This document shows, in pieces, positions 11,431 to 23,574 of a DNA stretch of 64,000 nt. The first letter of the stretch is position 1. Each line of letters opens with the position of its first letter. Source of the DNA: Azolla caroliniana (lineage: Eukaryota; Polypodiophyta); assembly GCA_043228905.1 (NCBI GenBank), contig JBHGNT010000004.1:21142001-21206000 (forward strand). Reading direction: 5' to 3'. The position numbers were made by a program, and so were the translations under genes. A model generated the notes under the pieces. The model ran no database searches and had not been told where the DNA came from. It saw only the letters and a list, made by a program, of their open reading frames with translations.

Positions 11431-11674
11431 ACTTCATAGCATATTTTACTACGCATGAAACGGATAAAAAAGTATCAAGTTATGTGAGTGTGAAGTTTGA
11501 AGAAGAAGAAAGAAAAGACAAAACTCTAAGATATCCCACATAGATAGGACAACTTTGGAACCTAGGATATATAAGGGAAACCAAAACATATTCACTTTAT
11601 CAATGTTCGGAGGATAGAATGTTCAAGGTGACTTGGGCTACACTGTGTGGTGTGCACGCTTCGGGCATATGCGT

Positions 11675-11788
11675 GTGTGCATGGTCGCGTGGACGTTTTC
11701 GGATGTACGCTCGTGTGCATGGCCGCGTGGACGTTTTCGGATGTACGCTCGTATGCATGGCCGCATGGACGTTTTCGGATGTACGTGC
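11675..11788. repeat. 38-bp minisatellite, three units
   Basis: Units at 11675, 11713 and 11751, each reading GTGTGCATGG..CGTGGACG and then TTTTCGGATGTACG. Looser relatives continue to about 11930 and again at 34568-34700, on the other side of the Gy-A insertion. Confidence 0.9.
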
Positions 11789-11943
11789 ATGTGCAAGTTT
11801 CGGGCGTATGCGTGCACGACCGTGTGGACATTTTGGACGGATGTGTGTGTGCGGACGAGCGCGCGAATGCGTACACGATGCGGTCAGTCAAGAGTTTTGC
11901 GTGCGGACGCGTGCACGGCCGTGGATGTTTCAGACAGACGCGT

Positions 11944-12503
11944 TGTCGTGTTGTTACGTTCTTCGCGTTCGGAAAGAGGTGGGACCGCGGGGGCCTTGAA
12001 CCAAGGGGCGTGAGAAAGAGGGGAGAGAGAGAGCGCAGCTTACAGAAACACAGAGGAGGAAAGAGACGGAGAACAAAGTCTTAATTACAATCGACAACGA
12101 TTACATTTGGCAAGCCGACGACGGACCCAACCCAGGCAGACACACACACGTACACACGATGCTCACGCACGCACTCAGCCCAACGGCACAATGGAGCCTC
12201 TGCCGGAAGCACACAGGTTGTCCACGAAGCAGAGGCAACATAGTCCGCAATCCTGCAGAGAAAGTCGAACGATGGAGGAGAGAGCTCAGGTCCGATCCGA
12301 CAGCCCTTCCTCCTCGCTCCCAGAAATGCGATACTTTTTACCTCACTTCTCCCTCTCTTTTATAACCCAAGGAGGGTGGTTGTTACCTCTCATTACATCA
12401 TGTTTATTCCCTATCCTTTCGGATAGGGATACGCCTTGATTTCCTCCCAACCAAATGCATACTACTTAGAATTTCGCCTCAGGCGACTTGTACCTACCAA
12501 CGT
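11944..12503 (-). repeat. 3' LTR of Gy-A (LTR-a), left piece
   Basis: On the plus strand begins TGTCGTGTTGTTACG and matches 33929 onward over its length, with scattered changes. Broken at ACGT (12500-12503) by Gy-B and completed at 17648-17735. Confidence 0.9.
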
Positions 12504-13260
12504 TGTCGCGTTGTTACGCGCGTGCGTGGAGAAAGGCGGGACCATGGGGGTCTTGGACTAGAGAGGGATGGAGCGTAGGAAGTCGTGCTTCACTGCTGCT
12601 GGGGCATCCCAGAAACACACTGGAAGCAACCGAAGAGAGAGAGAGAGAGAGAGAGAGCGTGCTTAACACCGACTCACGCACACACACACGCACACACAAC
12701 CCGACCCGACTCACGCCCTTATGTACAGGAAACGCATGAAAGGGGGAGCACCCGACACCAACATAGACATGAATATACACAGACAGACGCAAACATATAT
12801 ATATGTATAAATAGAAGAATACAATCCCGGCTTCGACCCGGACTGGGGTAGGTTACAGTAGTCGTCTGCTGCCAAGCCGCCGTCGGGGAGCTCTCAGCTC
12901 GTCGCGCCGAGCGGGATCTTGCACAGGAGGCCGAACCAAAGCAAACCCTAAGCAAACACGCAAAAGGAGAAGAAGAAGAACCTAACTCTAAACCTAACGG
13001 TATACCCTCTAATGCAAAATGGGCAACCCTTTTACAAAGGGCGTTCCCTTCCTTTTATAGAACAAGGAAAGGGAGGCATTACGATGCGGGACAAATCCCG
13101 ACTTACATGGGATCGTCTGTCCCGACTTGACTACTCTTCGGCGCCATAAAGGCGCCCTCGATATTCACACTAAATGTACATGGGTGCGTACACACGCTGC
13201 ACCCCGCCGATGTAGCCAATGTTTCCCGGTTTTCGCCTCTGGCTGAAATTCTTCACGACA
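12504..13260 (-). repeat. 3' LTR of Gy-B (LTR-b)
   Basis: Plus strand begins TGTCGCGTTGTTACG and ends ATTCTTCACGACA. Contains a GA microsatellite near 12640 and a TATATATATG stretch near 12795. Near-identical to 16881-17643 apart from single-base changes and microsatellite length. Confidence 0.95.
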
Positions 13261-16200
13261 TCCGCCCCCACCTAACTGCACATCCACCGGTATGTGCCAA
13301 GTCTGGTCGAAGGGTGAGAGATTTCGGCCGGTGAGAAACCGGTCTTCCGTGATCCGCATCCTAGCTTGCTGCCGGTTTGATCCGTCGGCTTCGAGTCTTC
13401 CGTCGCGCTCTCCTTCCTATAGGCTCGTTCGACCCGTCGATGGGTCCTCTCCCGCGATCTCCGCAATACGCGTTCTTCCGTTGGCCCTTGTTCGGCCGTA
13501 TGAACGCCCCGCTTCCCGCCGTATGCCCGATGTCCTCCGCTTGAGGCATGCCCGTAGTGGCCCGCTTGGCCTCCGTTGACCCTTCGTGATGTCCTGGTTG
13601 TCGTCCCATGTTGCTTCGCGTGGCCACCGCCCTCTCGCCGCCACCTTCCTTCTCCATGGTCTTACATTGCCACGTCGGCTCGAACCGCCATGGTCTCCGG
13701 AACGGTGTGGAGGATCCCTTTCCGGCCTTCTCCGCGCTCGCCTTTCCACTCCGGCACCTCCGTGTGCCACATACCCTCGTCCGTTGTTTGGCACTGCCCG
13801 TGTTGCACTCCTTGTCGGCCCCTTTCCGGCCAGATCGCGCATCACTGCTCACCCGCATACCAGTGTCCTCTGCATCCGAGGAACACCCCGTAGTAGCCCG
13901 CTTGGCCCTTCCCGTCTTCGTGCTGCTGCAACAGGTCCTGAGTCGTCCGCTTGCCGTTGTCCCCTCGCCCCCACCAGCTTGTCACCCCGGCTTGCCGTGT
14001 CAGTCTTCGTTACTTTGACGGAGCTACCGAGATCTACGAAGCGAGTGTGGAGGATCCTCCTCCGGCCTCTCTTGCCATCCTGATTCCGACCCTGTGCAGT
14101 GCAGTAGGCACTTGTCACTTCGTTCTCGGCACCTCCCTTGTGTCGTCTTTCGCTTCCTTCGTTCGGCCCCGCCCGCGTCGAACACCGTCCCGTAGTCACG
14201 CTTCGATCCGGCCCACGATAGCCATTTGCGAGACTCTTGTTCTGTTCTAGGTGTGCCTTTCCGGCCTAACACACCTCCCCGCGTTTGCCCCTACCGGCTC
14301 CTTCCGAACCTCGTGTCGTCGGGTCCCGTTCCCTGCCGCCACCGTCCTTCTCCCTCGGTCTCACGTTGCCACGTTGGCCGAACTGCCGGAGTCTCCGGAA
14401 CCGGTGTGAGGGTCCCATAGGACCGGACTCCGTTTCTATGCTTGCCGAATTCGGGTGTCTTGTTTGAGTCCCTCCCGGACTCTCCTCGTGTCTTCCGCGT
14501 AGCCGGGTCCCGTTTCCCGCCGCCATCTTCCTTCTACCTCGGTCTTACGTTGCCACGTTGGCTGAACAGTCAGAGTCTCTGGTTAAGTGTGGGGATCCCG
14601 TAGGACCGGACTTCCTTACACCCATGCCTTCGTCACCTCGCCGCCACCGTCAGTATCTTGGTCTTACGTCGACCGCGTTGCCGACTGCCGAAGTCTCTAG
14701 AACCGGTGTGAAGGATCCTCCGTAGACCGCCCTTCCGTAGCCCTTGCCTTCGTCACCTCGCCGCCACCGTCAGTATCTTGGTCTTACGTCGACCGCGTTG
14801 CCGACTGCCGAAGTCTCTAGAACCGGTGTGAAGGATCCTCCGTAGGCGTTCGTCGCCTTCTTGACCCTGTCCCGGGTCGTCCTTTTCCTCATGCCGAGAG
14901 GGCGGTTTACTCCGCACCCTCTCCCGTGGTACCGACGTATCGTGTCCTCGGCCTCTTCGTAGGCCTGCTCTCTTCCTCCCTCCCGGAATGGTTATCCGGG
15001 AGTTCGCTCCGCCTGATTCTCGTCCGTAATCTCGACCTTCGCCCGGTCGGTCTTTCTCCCCATGTAAAAGAGGGCGGCTCGTTCCGCACCCCCTTTCGTA
15101 TCGGCACCTTTATGCCGAGTCCGGCCTCGATCGAACGGCCCACGACCGGGTCACGCTCCACCCGTATTGGAATGCCGATCTCCACGTGTCGTGTCCGTCC
15201 TCGGCCTCCTCGCAGGCCTTCTCCCATCCGTCTTCGCTGGCATCGTGCTAGGACTCCTCGGTACCGCCATCCCTCTCCTCGGTCTTACACGGGCATACGG
15301 GCCAAATTGCCGAGTTCTCCGGAATCGGGTCCGTGGGCTTTCGTCCGCTCCTTCCCCGTACTGTCTCGCCGGTGATTCTTGGCCCTCCGCCGCCGCCTTC
15401 CTCCGCTTGGGACTCACGTGGGTACTCGGGCCCAACTGCCATCGTCTCGGGAGCAAGTGTGGGAAGACACAAAGAATCACCCGTCCGTTTTACGCCCTTG
15501 TCCGTAGCCACCGGCTCTCCGTGGTCGGCGGTCGTCTTCTTATCGATCGCGCAAGCCCCGTCTGGGCTTGCTTCTCCAATGCCCAGGATCTCGGGCTGAC
15601 ACGCCTGAAACCGCTGGTCCCAATGTTCCGGTTCCGCGATCGGTATCTTGGCCTTGTCCTTGGCCGTTCTATTTCCACAAGTCGAGAGGGTCGCTCGCTC
15701 CGCACCCTCTCCCACATCGTCGCCATCGTGGTCGCCCGCCTTGCCGCCGCCACCGCCCGTCACTCTAGGTCTCACACCGGCTCTCAGGCCGGTTGCCGGA
15801 GTCTCTAGGCCCGGTGTGCGTAAGGTCGCGGCACCACCGCTCGTCTTCTCCCCACTCGATGCTTCAGGCCTCCGTGCCCGAACTCCCTCATGTCCGCTTG
15901 AATCGGCGATCGCCGCCTCACCGTCCCCGACCTCGTCCTCGGTCGATCTTTCTCCGCATGTCGAGAGGGTGGCTCACTCCGCACCCTCTCCCGTGGTACC
16001 GATGTACCATTCTCTTTCGTCCTCCTCATCCTCCGATCGCCTCCGGCCCGACTCCATAATAAGCCCTTCTTCGGCTTCGATTTTCCCCTCTTCCTCGAGC
16101 ATCGCTTTGAGAGCTGCATACGCCTCCGCAATCCTGGCCCCAACGCCGACCCTTGCTGACTCTCTTTGCCGTTCGGCCTCCTCCCGCTGTGATGGCACGC
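13261..16200 (-). repeat. interior of Gy-B: degenerate tandem-repeat array
   Basis: A GC-rich run of diverged units, roughly 100-200 bp each, that on the plus strand repeat a GCCGCCACC..CTC, GGTCTTACGTTGCCACG, CCG(A/G)(A/G)GTCTC and GGTGTG.GGATCC series (for example near 13640, 14330, 14520, 14641, 14761, 15260, 15390 and 15750). In minus-strand translation several units keep an Arg-rich block of the type FRRLRQFGQRGNVRPRE. The frame is not continuous. I cannot tell a decayed repetitive protein from non-coding repeats. Polypurine tract at 13261. Confidence 0.7.
14625..14845. repeat. perfect 101-bp direct repeat, 120-bp period
   Basis: Positions 14625-14725 and 14745-14845 are identical, separated by 19 unrelated bases. 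This is a recent duplication within the otherwise diverged Gy-B array. Confidence 0.95.
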
Positions 16201-16231
16201 CGTCGCCTACCTTCCTCTTAGCCTTCTCGGC

Positions 16232-16843
16232 TCACTCATCATCTAGCCTTTGGCACACCCTTCCGACCTTCGACCAGTCCTCCATAAGCCCATTCGCTCC
16301 ATCATCGTCTTCGAGCTCAATCCCGATGGCTTCCCATTCTGCTTGGTCGATCGACCTGACGAACAAAAGGACTTTGTCCGCCCCCACCAAACCTTGTTCC
16401 CGCTCCGGGAGCCGAGCAAGCCGTCGCTCGAACTCTCGGAACGCCTTGGTCGCGCCCTGGTGGGTCTTTGCCGATGCTACCCACTGGTCAAAGTCGTGTC
16501 GTCCCCGGCTCTTCCGCCGTCCTCCGTATGCCTTCAGGAGCGCCTCTTCAAAGGCCTCCCACGAACTATGAGCCTCACAGAGCTCCTTTATTTCCGCATG
16601 CATCCGGACAGCCACGATCCGACAGAAGAACTCCAGCCTCAACGCCTCGTCTACGCCACGCTCCTCCATTTCCGCGTTGTAGGCTTCCAAGTAAGATGGG
16701 ACTTTGTCCCCGTTGAAACGGCCGACTCTTTCGACCACTCGCTCAACCGCTTGTTGCGCTGCTTCTCGCCTCATCACCACTCGTGCCGACTCCAACACCA
16801 CTTCGGCCACCATCTCCGCAAGGTCGTCGTCTTTCGACTCCAT
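16232..16843 (-). CDS. gag-like protein of Gy-B (203 aa)
   Basis: An open frame from ATG at 16843, 37 bp after the 5' LTR on the minus strand and just past the primer site, to a stop at 16232. It aligns with the gag core of G1 and D: a VGRFNGDKVPSYLEAYNAEM block (compare GRFSGKDATKYLASYRAEM), a Trp-anchored FEEALLKAYGG block and FREFERRLARLPERE. It lacks the CCHC knuckle. After the stop, the same frame reads on as a charged, Glu/Arg-rich segment to about 16005. If translated it could form capsid-like particles (inference). Whether the stop is original or a mutation is open. Confidence 0.65.
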   Translation of the reverse strand: MESKDDDLAEMVAEVVLESARVVMRREAAQQAVERVVERVGRFNGDKVPSYLEAYNAEMEERGVDEALRLEFFCRIVAVRMHAEIKELCEAHSSWEAFEEALLKAYGGRRKSRGRHDFDQWVASAKTHQGATKAFREFERRLARLPEREQGLVGADKVLLFVRSIDQAEWEAIGIELEDDDGANGLMEDWSKVGRVCQRLDDE

Positions 16844-16880
16844 CCTCCCTTGCCGCCTTTCACGTCGGGTTCACTAAATA

Positions 16881-17643
16881 TGTCACGTTGTTATGCGCGT
16901 GCGTGGAGAAAGGCGGGACCACGGGGGTCTTGGACTAGAGAGGGATGGAGCGTAGGAAGTCGTGCTTCACTGCTTCTGGGGCATCCCAGAAACACACCGG
17001 AAGCAACCGAAGGGAGAGAGAGAGAGAGAGAGAGTGTGTGTGTGTGCTTAACACCGACTCACGCACACACACGCACACACAACCCGACCCGACTCACGCC
17101 CTTATGTACAGGAAACGCATGAAAGGGGGAGCACCCGACACCAACATAGACGCGAATATACACAGACAGACGCAAACATATATATATGTATAAACAGAAG
17201 AATACAATCCCGGCTTCGACCCGGACTGGGGTAGGTTACAGTAGTCGTCTGCTGCCAAGCCGCCGTCGGGGAGATCTCAGCTCGTCGCGCCGAGCGGGAT
17301 CTTGCACAGGAGGCCGAAACAAAGCAAACCCTAAGCAAACACGCAAAAGGAGAAGAAGAAGAACCTAACTCTAAAACTAACGGTATACCCTCTAATGCAA
17401 AATGGGCAACCCTTTTACAAAGGGCGTTCCCTTCCTTTTATAGAACAAGGAAAGGGAGGCATTACGATGCGGGACAAATCCCAACTTACATGGGATCGTC
17501 TGTCCCGACTTGACTACTCTTCGGCGCCATAAAGGCGCCCTCGATATTCACACTAAATGTACATGGGTGCGTACACACGCTGCACCCCGCCAATGTAGCC
17601 AATGTTTCCCGTTTTTCGCCTCTGGCAGAAATTCTTCACGACA
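16881..17643 (-). repeat. 5' LTR of Gy-B (LTR-b)
   Basis: 763 bp, plus strand begins TGTCACGTTGTTATG and ends CACGACA. Pairs with 12504-13260. The microsatellite here is GA followed by GT. Confidence 0.95.
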
Positions 17644-17735
17644 ACGTACTATAGTTAAAACTTGTGCCCACGTGTAAGGGCCGGTTTTCGCATGTTATAC
17701 CCGGTTTCCGCCTAGGGACGGTTTTCTCCACGACA
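17644..17735 (-). repeat. 3' LTR of Gy-A (LTR-a), right piece
   Basis: Starts with the second ACGT copy of the Gy-B duplication, continues ACTATAG...GTAAGGGCCGGTTTTCGC and ends TTCTCCACGACA, matching 34470-34563. Followed at 17736 by TCCGCCCCCACCTAAC, the polypurine tract on the minus strand. Confidence 0.9.
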
Positions 17736-17819
17736 TCCGCCCCCACCTAACCGCGCATCCACAAGTATGCGCCAAAATTAGACTCTTGCCGGAGAAGACC
17801 GGCCCACGCTTACCCTTCG

Positions 17820-20800
17820 TCTTCCGGATCGGCATTCATTCCGAGCTAGTCGTTGTCGCTATCTAGGTCGTCGAGGTCTGGTTCAGCCTCGTGCCACTTT
17901 TTGAATGCTTTGATCCTTTTTCCCGCCACCGGTACTGCCATCCTTGTCCGTCGAGCTCTACGAGATGGTAGGTCCCGTTGTTGTTAGCGCTCGTCACCGT
18001 ATAAGGCCCGAACCACCTTCTCGCAAACTTCCGCGTTGCCCAGTGCTAGTTGTCGAGGCTGTTGTCATACACTAGAACCCAGTTGCCTTCCTCGATCTTC
18101 TTCGGTCTCAGTCGGTGAATCCGGTCGAACCGTCCTTTGTTCTTTACCCTCGCCACCCGTAGCTTCTCCGCAACTCGGTCCACGTCCTCCGGTCTTCCTT
18201 CCAGCTGCCGGATCCGTGCCGCTAACAGCTCCTCTCGGGTCATCTCGTTGTTCCAGTCCACCATGGCCCATGAGGAGATTGTCTGCTCCGTTGGCATGAT
18301 CGGCTTCTGCCCGTACATTAGCTCTGCCGGCATGAACCCGGTTACCGAACTGTGCGTAGTTCGGTTTGCCCACAACGCATACGGTAAGAGCCGCGGCCAA
18401 TTCCCAACCTGGCCCCCACACGCCCGTACCAACGCTTTGACGATCGGCCCGTGTCCGAGCTCCACCTTCCCGTTAGCCTCCGGATTGTACAGCGTGGTGA
18501 GCGAGAGTTTAATTCCTAGCTAGTCAAACAGCTCTTCCGCCTCTTGCGCATCCAATTCCCCATGGGCGGCCACGATCTTACCTACGCACCCGTACCAGCA
18601 TACCACTTCTTCGATCAGAAATTGGCACACGACCGTGGTCGTTTTGCTCTGCAACGCTCGGCCCTCCACCTGGTTCGTCAGGTCCTCCCGAGCCAGCACC
18701 AAATATTGCATCTGCCCTACCCCCATCGGCATCGTCACTAGATCCACCATCCACTTGAAGTGGACGGTTGGAGGGTAGGTCGGGTGGAGCTCGTCCCGAT
18801 GTCGGACTCTGGAGTGCACCTGATAGCTTTCACAAGTCGTCACGAACCAATGCACATCCCGGTATAGTCCCGGCCACCAGTATTTCCCCTTTAGCTTCTC
18901 GAATGTGGCCCACGTCCCATGGTGTCCGGCCCAGGGACTCTTGTGGTACGCTGTCAACAATTCTTCCTGTTCCTCTTTCTTCGCCACCACTCGGAGCGGG
19001 ATGCCGTCTCTCTTTTTTGGGTGCTTCCATATGCTCCCATCCCGTAGAAAGAATCGGTACGCTTTCTTCCGAATCCAGTTGGCCTCTTCCTTCATCCATG
19101 CCGCGTCCGGTGTCATTGCCTTTAGGAACCTGTCGATCTAGAGCCACTCCCCGTCGTACTTGCTCTCGTCGAATTCGTTAAGCGCCGGAGTGCTCCCCTT
19201 TCTTGTTGTTACGTTGCCGGACCCGAAGAAATCCTCGCCGACTTCCTCGTTATCCGAAACCATGCCATCCTCGTCATTGAACCGCGCCCTTGAAAGCATA
19301 TCGGCCATGGCATTATCTTTCCCGGAGATGTGTCGTATCTTCGGGTTCAGGGACTTGATGTACGTGATCCACCTAAGCATCGCCAGGTCCGGAGTTGTGC
19401 ATCCAGAGACCATACCTAGAATCGGTAGGCAGTCCGTCTCGATGATCACTTCCGTCCCGATCAGATAGTCCTCGTTGGCCTTGACTGCCGAAACGATACC
19501 CCACAGCTCGCGCTTAACTTGGGCATATCCTCGCTGCCACTCGCTCAATACCTTCGCCCCGAACCGGACCAGGAACCATACGTCGTCCTTGTCCTCTTGA
19601 CTGATCACCCACCCGATCCCGGTCGGGCTCGTATCCACTGTCACGTAGATGGGGACTTCCTTGCCATAAACCGCTTTCCGGAGAGCCGGTGCCGCAGCAA
19701 GCGCCTCCTTTAGCCTCCGGACCGACTCCGTGTGCTCTATCCTCCACTCGAACCTACGCCCTTTCTTCAATAGCCCGTAGAGCGGTTCCGCGACATGCGC
19801 GTAGTGCGGAATCCAGATGTGGTAGAATGCGCACGCACCCAAGAATCTGCGGACCTCCGTAACCGACCCGCAATCGTCCTTCATCACGGAGATGGCTTCT
19901 ACCTTTGCCGGGGATGGTTTTCGGCCATAGGGCCCGCACCGGTGTCTGACTACCAAGATCTCCGGCTGTCTGAATGTTGATTTTTCTCCGGAGAAGGTGA
20001 GTCGCGCGCTCTCGAGTCTTTGTAGCACCTTCTCGCAGTCACGGATGTGATTGGTCACGAACCTCCGGCAACCGTTGGGCCTGACCGACTCGTCCCTGTC
20101 CTCCACGGGACATCCTTTGATCGGGATGTCGTCCAGAAATGGCATGGTGATGTCCGGGATGCAGTCCCTCAACACCTTGTTCATCGCATTCACCATGTGT
20201 GCCACCGAGTTCGTTCCCCCTTGCGGCAGGGTACACATCCGAACTAGGCTGAGAGGAGTCCGCATCATCGTGACATCCCTGCTCTCTACGGCTACCTGGA
20301 ACTGATCGTAGCCTGAGTACAGGTCCCCGACCGAGTAGATCGACCGCCCTATGAAAGACTCCGCGAACTCATCGATGGTTGGTCTGATACCTACATTTCG
20401 AATGGTCACCTTGTTGACCGGCTGTAGGTCCTGTATGAAGCGTAGTGTGTCGTTCTTCTTCGGCACGGTAAACCACCAATTCGAGTATGGGGCACTCGAC
20501 GGTTCGAGGATGCCCATCTCCACCTTCTGTTTCAGCAGCTTCATCAACTTCGGGATGTGAGCTCTGGGTACCGGAATCGGTTTGAGACTCCACACGGAAC
20601 ATGCGGTACCGTGAAGATCACCATTGGTTCCACAACCTTCGGGTCTACGCACCCGATCTACTCCGGTGAGAATGCGAAAGCCTTCCCGTGCCTCCCGAGC
20701 ATTCTCCGAAACCGGTCCTCTTCCGTCGACAGTAGAAAGCCACCCCCACCGATCTTGAGCTCCTGTAGCGTTATGTCGGTGAACATGTGTCCCATGTTGG

Positions 20801-21175
20801 CTGGATCTTGTAAACTTGGGTCCAATGCAACCCCCTTTATCTGTAACTCGCTGCCCTCCGGCAAGGGTGCCGCAACTGGCCTCACCTTCCGGTCCACAGT
20901 CTTGTACTTCGTATCCACTCGGGCCGTCCAATCCGACTTGAGTCCACTACGGAAGTCGGCGATGACTTTGTACATCTTTTCCGAACATACCGGAATCGTC
21001 TGGTCCTCATTAAGGCCTTCTCCGAACACCTCTCGTAACTTCCCCAAGGTGTCATCAAAAGAGACCACCTCCACGGCTCTGTTGATTTCCTCTTCAAGGC
21101 CGAGGACTCCGCATGCCCAAAGCCGCTCCTCCGCCTGCTTCTTTTCCTGGCCAACTACGCCGGCTATCGGAGAAC
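17820..21175 (-). pseudogene. gypsy pol of the left Gy-A body
   Basis: Read right to left: leader (VVSFDDTLGKLREV, KYKTVDRKVRPVAAPL), RT from SLKPIPVPRAH with FLDDIPIKG, RNase H ending ADMLSRARF (19138-20931 frame), integrase (18520-19116 and 18046-18465) and a GPY segment near 18000. Frameshifts separate the leader from RT and break the C-terminus. The integrase is damaged at key residues: the zinc-finger CESC reads CESY and the second catalytic Asp block VADRGE reads VAAHGE. Confidence 0.85.
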
Positions 21176-21280
21176 CAAAATTTTCTACCTATGGTACAAG
21201 TGTTTCTGCCTATAGTACATCTGTGGGGTTTTCCCAGGGTGTCCGGAGTATCGCGGCCCCACACTTTGATAGCCCTCTTT

Positions 21281-21974
21281 AAAAATCCCCTCGGCTGTCG
21301 CCGCTAAGGGTCTCGCGGTTTCGCTCGTGGTTGGGTCGCACTATCATGAATTGGACGGAATGCCGACCGTCTTGGCTCTTGACGCACACATACGCCGAAC
21401 CGTTGTCCAGTACTTTCGTCTCCATGTGCGCTGCCGTAATGTACGGTTCAGCGAGAATTACTGGGTGCGAGGAAGTCTCCTACACGAAGAAATGTTTATC
21501 TATATTGACGTCGCCGATCTTCACGCATATGTTCGGGCACGCACCATGCAGCTCCTCTATAGCGCGCGTCGCCGCGCATATCTTCCACCCGTGCTCGGTG
21601 TTGATCGGTCATTTCCCCCTTTTATAGAAGTCCATGGACATCAGGTTGATCTCCGAATCGTGGTCTACCAATGCCACCATCGGCTCCTGGACGTCGCCGA
21701 TCCGAACAGGGGTTTCCGTAGTGGCCCTAGACCAATGCGGCTTCGTGTAGTGGCTTTCTGCCAACTCGTCCTCTAGGGCCGTGTCTTCTAAGTGCGTCAT
21801 CCGCATTTCCACCAGCCTCTCCGGTTCCGGTTCGATCGAGAGCCTCTTCCACTTCACCAAGTCCACGATGGAGTCGTGGAACTCCTTCTTGGCGATTCCC
21901 AGCACCTCCCGTAACGATAGCTCGACCTTGCTGTCAGGAATTCTCTCTTCCAGGACCTTCCGCAGGTCCATCAT
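21281..21974 (-). pseudogene. gypsy protease of the left Gy-A body
   Basis: The frame starts MMDLRKVLEERIPDSKVELSL and reaches VALVDHDSEINLMS, the active-site block with Gly changed to Asp, then stops at 21609. Homologous text continues to the REDF end near 21281. Confidence 0.75.
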
Positions 21975-22908
21975 TCATTCGATTTCGGTGCTCGGCCGGA
22001 GACCGGCTTGCTTCTTCTTCTCCAGTGCGCCGGCGTTGATGGTCTCATTCGGCTTCTGTCTGAACCGGGTCTCGTACCGCTGGGAGGGGCCTGCCCCTTT
22101 GGCCTTTCTTGTGTGTTTGTCTTCTACCAGAACCTCGAAGTTCTGCCATGCAGCTGCCACGAAGCCAATCTTCTCTTCCACCGGGTCGTCCCATCCGGTG
22201 ACCTCCCGGATCCGTTGTTCAGCGCGGTCTACCTCTTCCTTCTTCAACCGTACTCTAGGGAGACCCTCTAGCACCATCGGCCAAAATCCGGAGTCCTTCA
22301 CTTTCCGGGCCTCATCATCCCCGACCCAGAATCCTGCCGACACCAAGTAGTTAACGGCCTCTGCATGTTGTGTCGCGGCCTCTTCCATCAACTGCTTCAT
22401 TCCGCCGCGCCCCGAATTCAACTCTAGGGATTTCCGGGTTTCTCTCGCGTGCACCTGCCCGTTCCAGAGGTAAACCACGTTGGTCCTGAGTGCCTCTACA
22501 AAATACGTGCATTCTTTCCGTATGTGGCCGAATGCGTCGCACCACATGCACCGTTGCCCCGCCGGCAACCTTCGGTCATGAGATTGTTCGCCGTTGTCCC
22601 TCCAGGCCTGTGCGATTTGGAGATCTCGCACCATCTGCGACAGCTCTTCTAGAGTTGCGCCTCCGGAGGGACCTTTCACCACCCCGCTCGAGGCTGAGCC
22701 CGTCTCAAGCCAACTCCGAGTTTCTTCCTTCCTAGCTGATACCGAGACCAACTCCTCGAGCTCCCTTGCCGGGACCGGCCTTGCCGCCGACGAGCCCTCG
22801 TCACTCCACTCGCGCCACTTGTCGAAACTACCACAGACCCTCCTTACCATGACCCAGTCTGTCGTGAGCCCTTCTTCCGTTTCCAACAGGACACCCACCT
22901 TCTCCCGG
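21975..22908 (-). pseudogene. gypsy gag of the left Gy-A body, N-terminus missing
   Basis: Open for about 310 residues from VGVLLETEEGLTTD through the knuckle CMWCDAFGHIRKEC to STEIE and a TGA stop (CGA in the sister copy at 32.6 kb). The N-terminal third and the primer site are absent. The text begins directly at the LTR-c boundary after CCGG (22905-22908). A longer apparent frame that starts in LTR-c at 23129 is a chance fusion. Confidence 0.8.
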
Positions 22909-23574
22909 TGTCGCATTGTTACGCGCGTGCATGGAGAACGAGGCGGGACCACCGGGGTCTTGGACCGAGAAATAGCTGAGAAGGAGAAGAATGGAAAGGC
23001 AATGGACGCACTTGCACACGCACAGACACGGGAGCACACAGGAATCACAGTCCAACAACACAGCAAAACGAGACGACTAAGAGTCCGAGTATATGAACAC
23101 GTATGTATAGAAATATATGTATTTATCAAGACGGTTACAACTAACAGGCCGGCAAGGCGAACACCGACGCCTGTTCACTCACACACAAAAGAGCGAGGTG
23201 GAGCACAAGGGCATTCCACGGAGCAGAGTCAGCCTCCCGAAAATCTACGCAAAAATGGCTATGGAGAGTGGCAGAGGAGAAGGGCTTGGTCCCAGTCTGG
23301 CAGCGCGATCCCCCCCTTTTTTTCATTTCTCTCCCTCTCTTTTATAGCCCAAGGAGGGAGGCCGTTATCATCCGTTACATCATATTAATTCTCTGTCCTT
23401 TCGGACAGAGATACACCTCGATTCTCTCCCTATTGAATGCGTGCTACCTAGGATTTCACCTCAGCCGACTTGTACCTACCTACTTACTATACAACGAAAA
23501 GTGGGCTCGCGTGTAAGGGCCAGTTTACACACGCTAAACTTGGTTTCCTCCTAGGGACGGTTTTCTTCACGACA
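22909..23574 (-). repeat. LTR-c, a single LTR of another gypsy subfamily
   Basis: 666 bp, plus strand begins TGTCGCATTGTTACG and ends TTCTTCACGACA, followed by the group polypurine tract (23575). It occupies the 3' LTR place of the second Gy-A body but differs clearly from LTR-a in its middle. No partner LTR-c is present in the window. Confidence 0.85.

Larger units (their letters stand above)
11258..11943 (+). repeat. 5' LTR of D, left half
   Basis: Begins TGACGTGTGG. It holds two short tandem arrays and GC-rich text of the kind GTGTGGACGAGCGCGCG that resumes after Gy-A at 34568. The left start is inferred from the interruption of LTR-H and from similarity to TGTCGTG starts. Confidence 0.6.
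12504..17643 (-). mobile_element. Gy-B: gag-bearing, pol-less gypsy derivative (TR-GAG-like)
   Basis: A complete insertion with 757- and 763-bp LTRs, 4-bp duplication ACGT (12500-12503, 17644-17647), group-type polypurine tract at 13261 and primer site at 16863-16876. The 3.6-kb interior has one gag frame at the primer side. I find no protease, RT, RNase H or integrase motif on either strand. The rest is a degenerate tandem-repeat array. It probably depends on the enzymes of a full element such as G1 (inference). Confidence 0.85.

Noticed and set aside
11274-11788. CRISPR-like array
   Set aside because: Units are directly abutting tandem repeats without unique spacers, in plant nuclear DNA.
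13361-15808. Many 60-213-codon frames on both strands in the Gy-B interior
   Set aside because: GC-rich repeats keep frames open by composition. The frames overlap on opposite strands, are not continuous from unit to unit and show no known domain.
20658-20931. N-terminal ~115 residues of the 597-aa frame at 19138-20931
   Set aside because: They are a frame-shifted reading of the pol leader. The true leader is in the overlapping frame ending at 20658.
22909-23129. Open frame starting in LTR-c and fused to gag (384 aa in all)
   Set aside because: The first ~70 residues are LTR text read by chance. Gag homology starts only at the LTR border, where the element is truncated.
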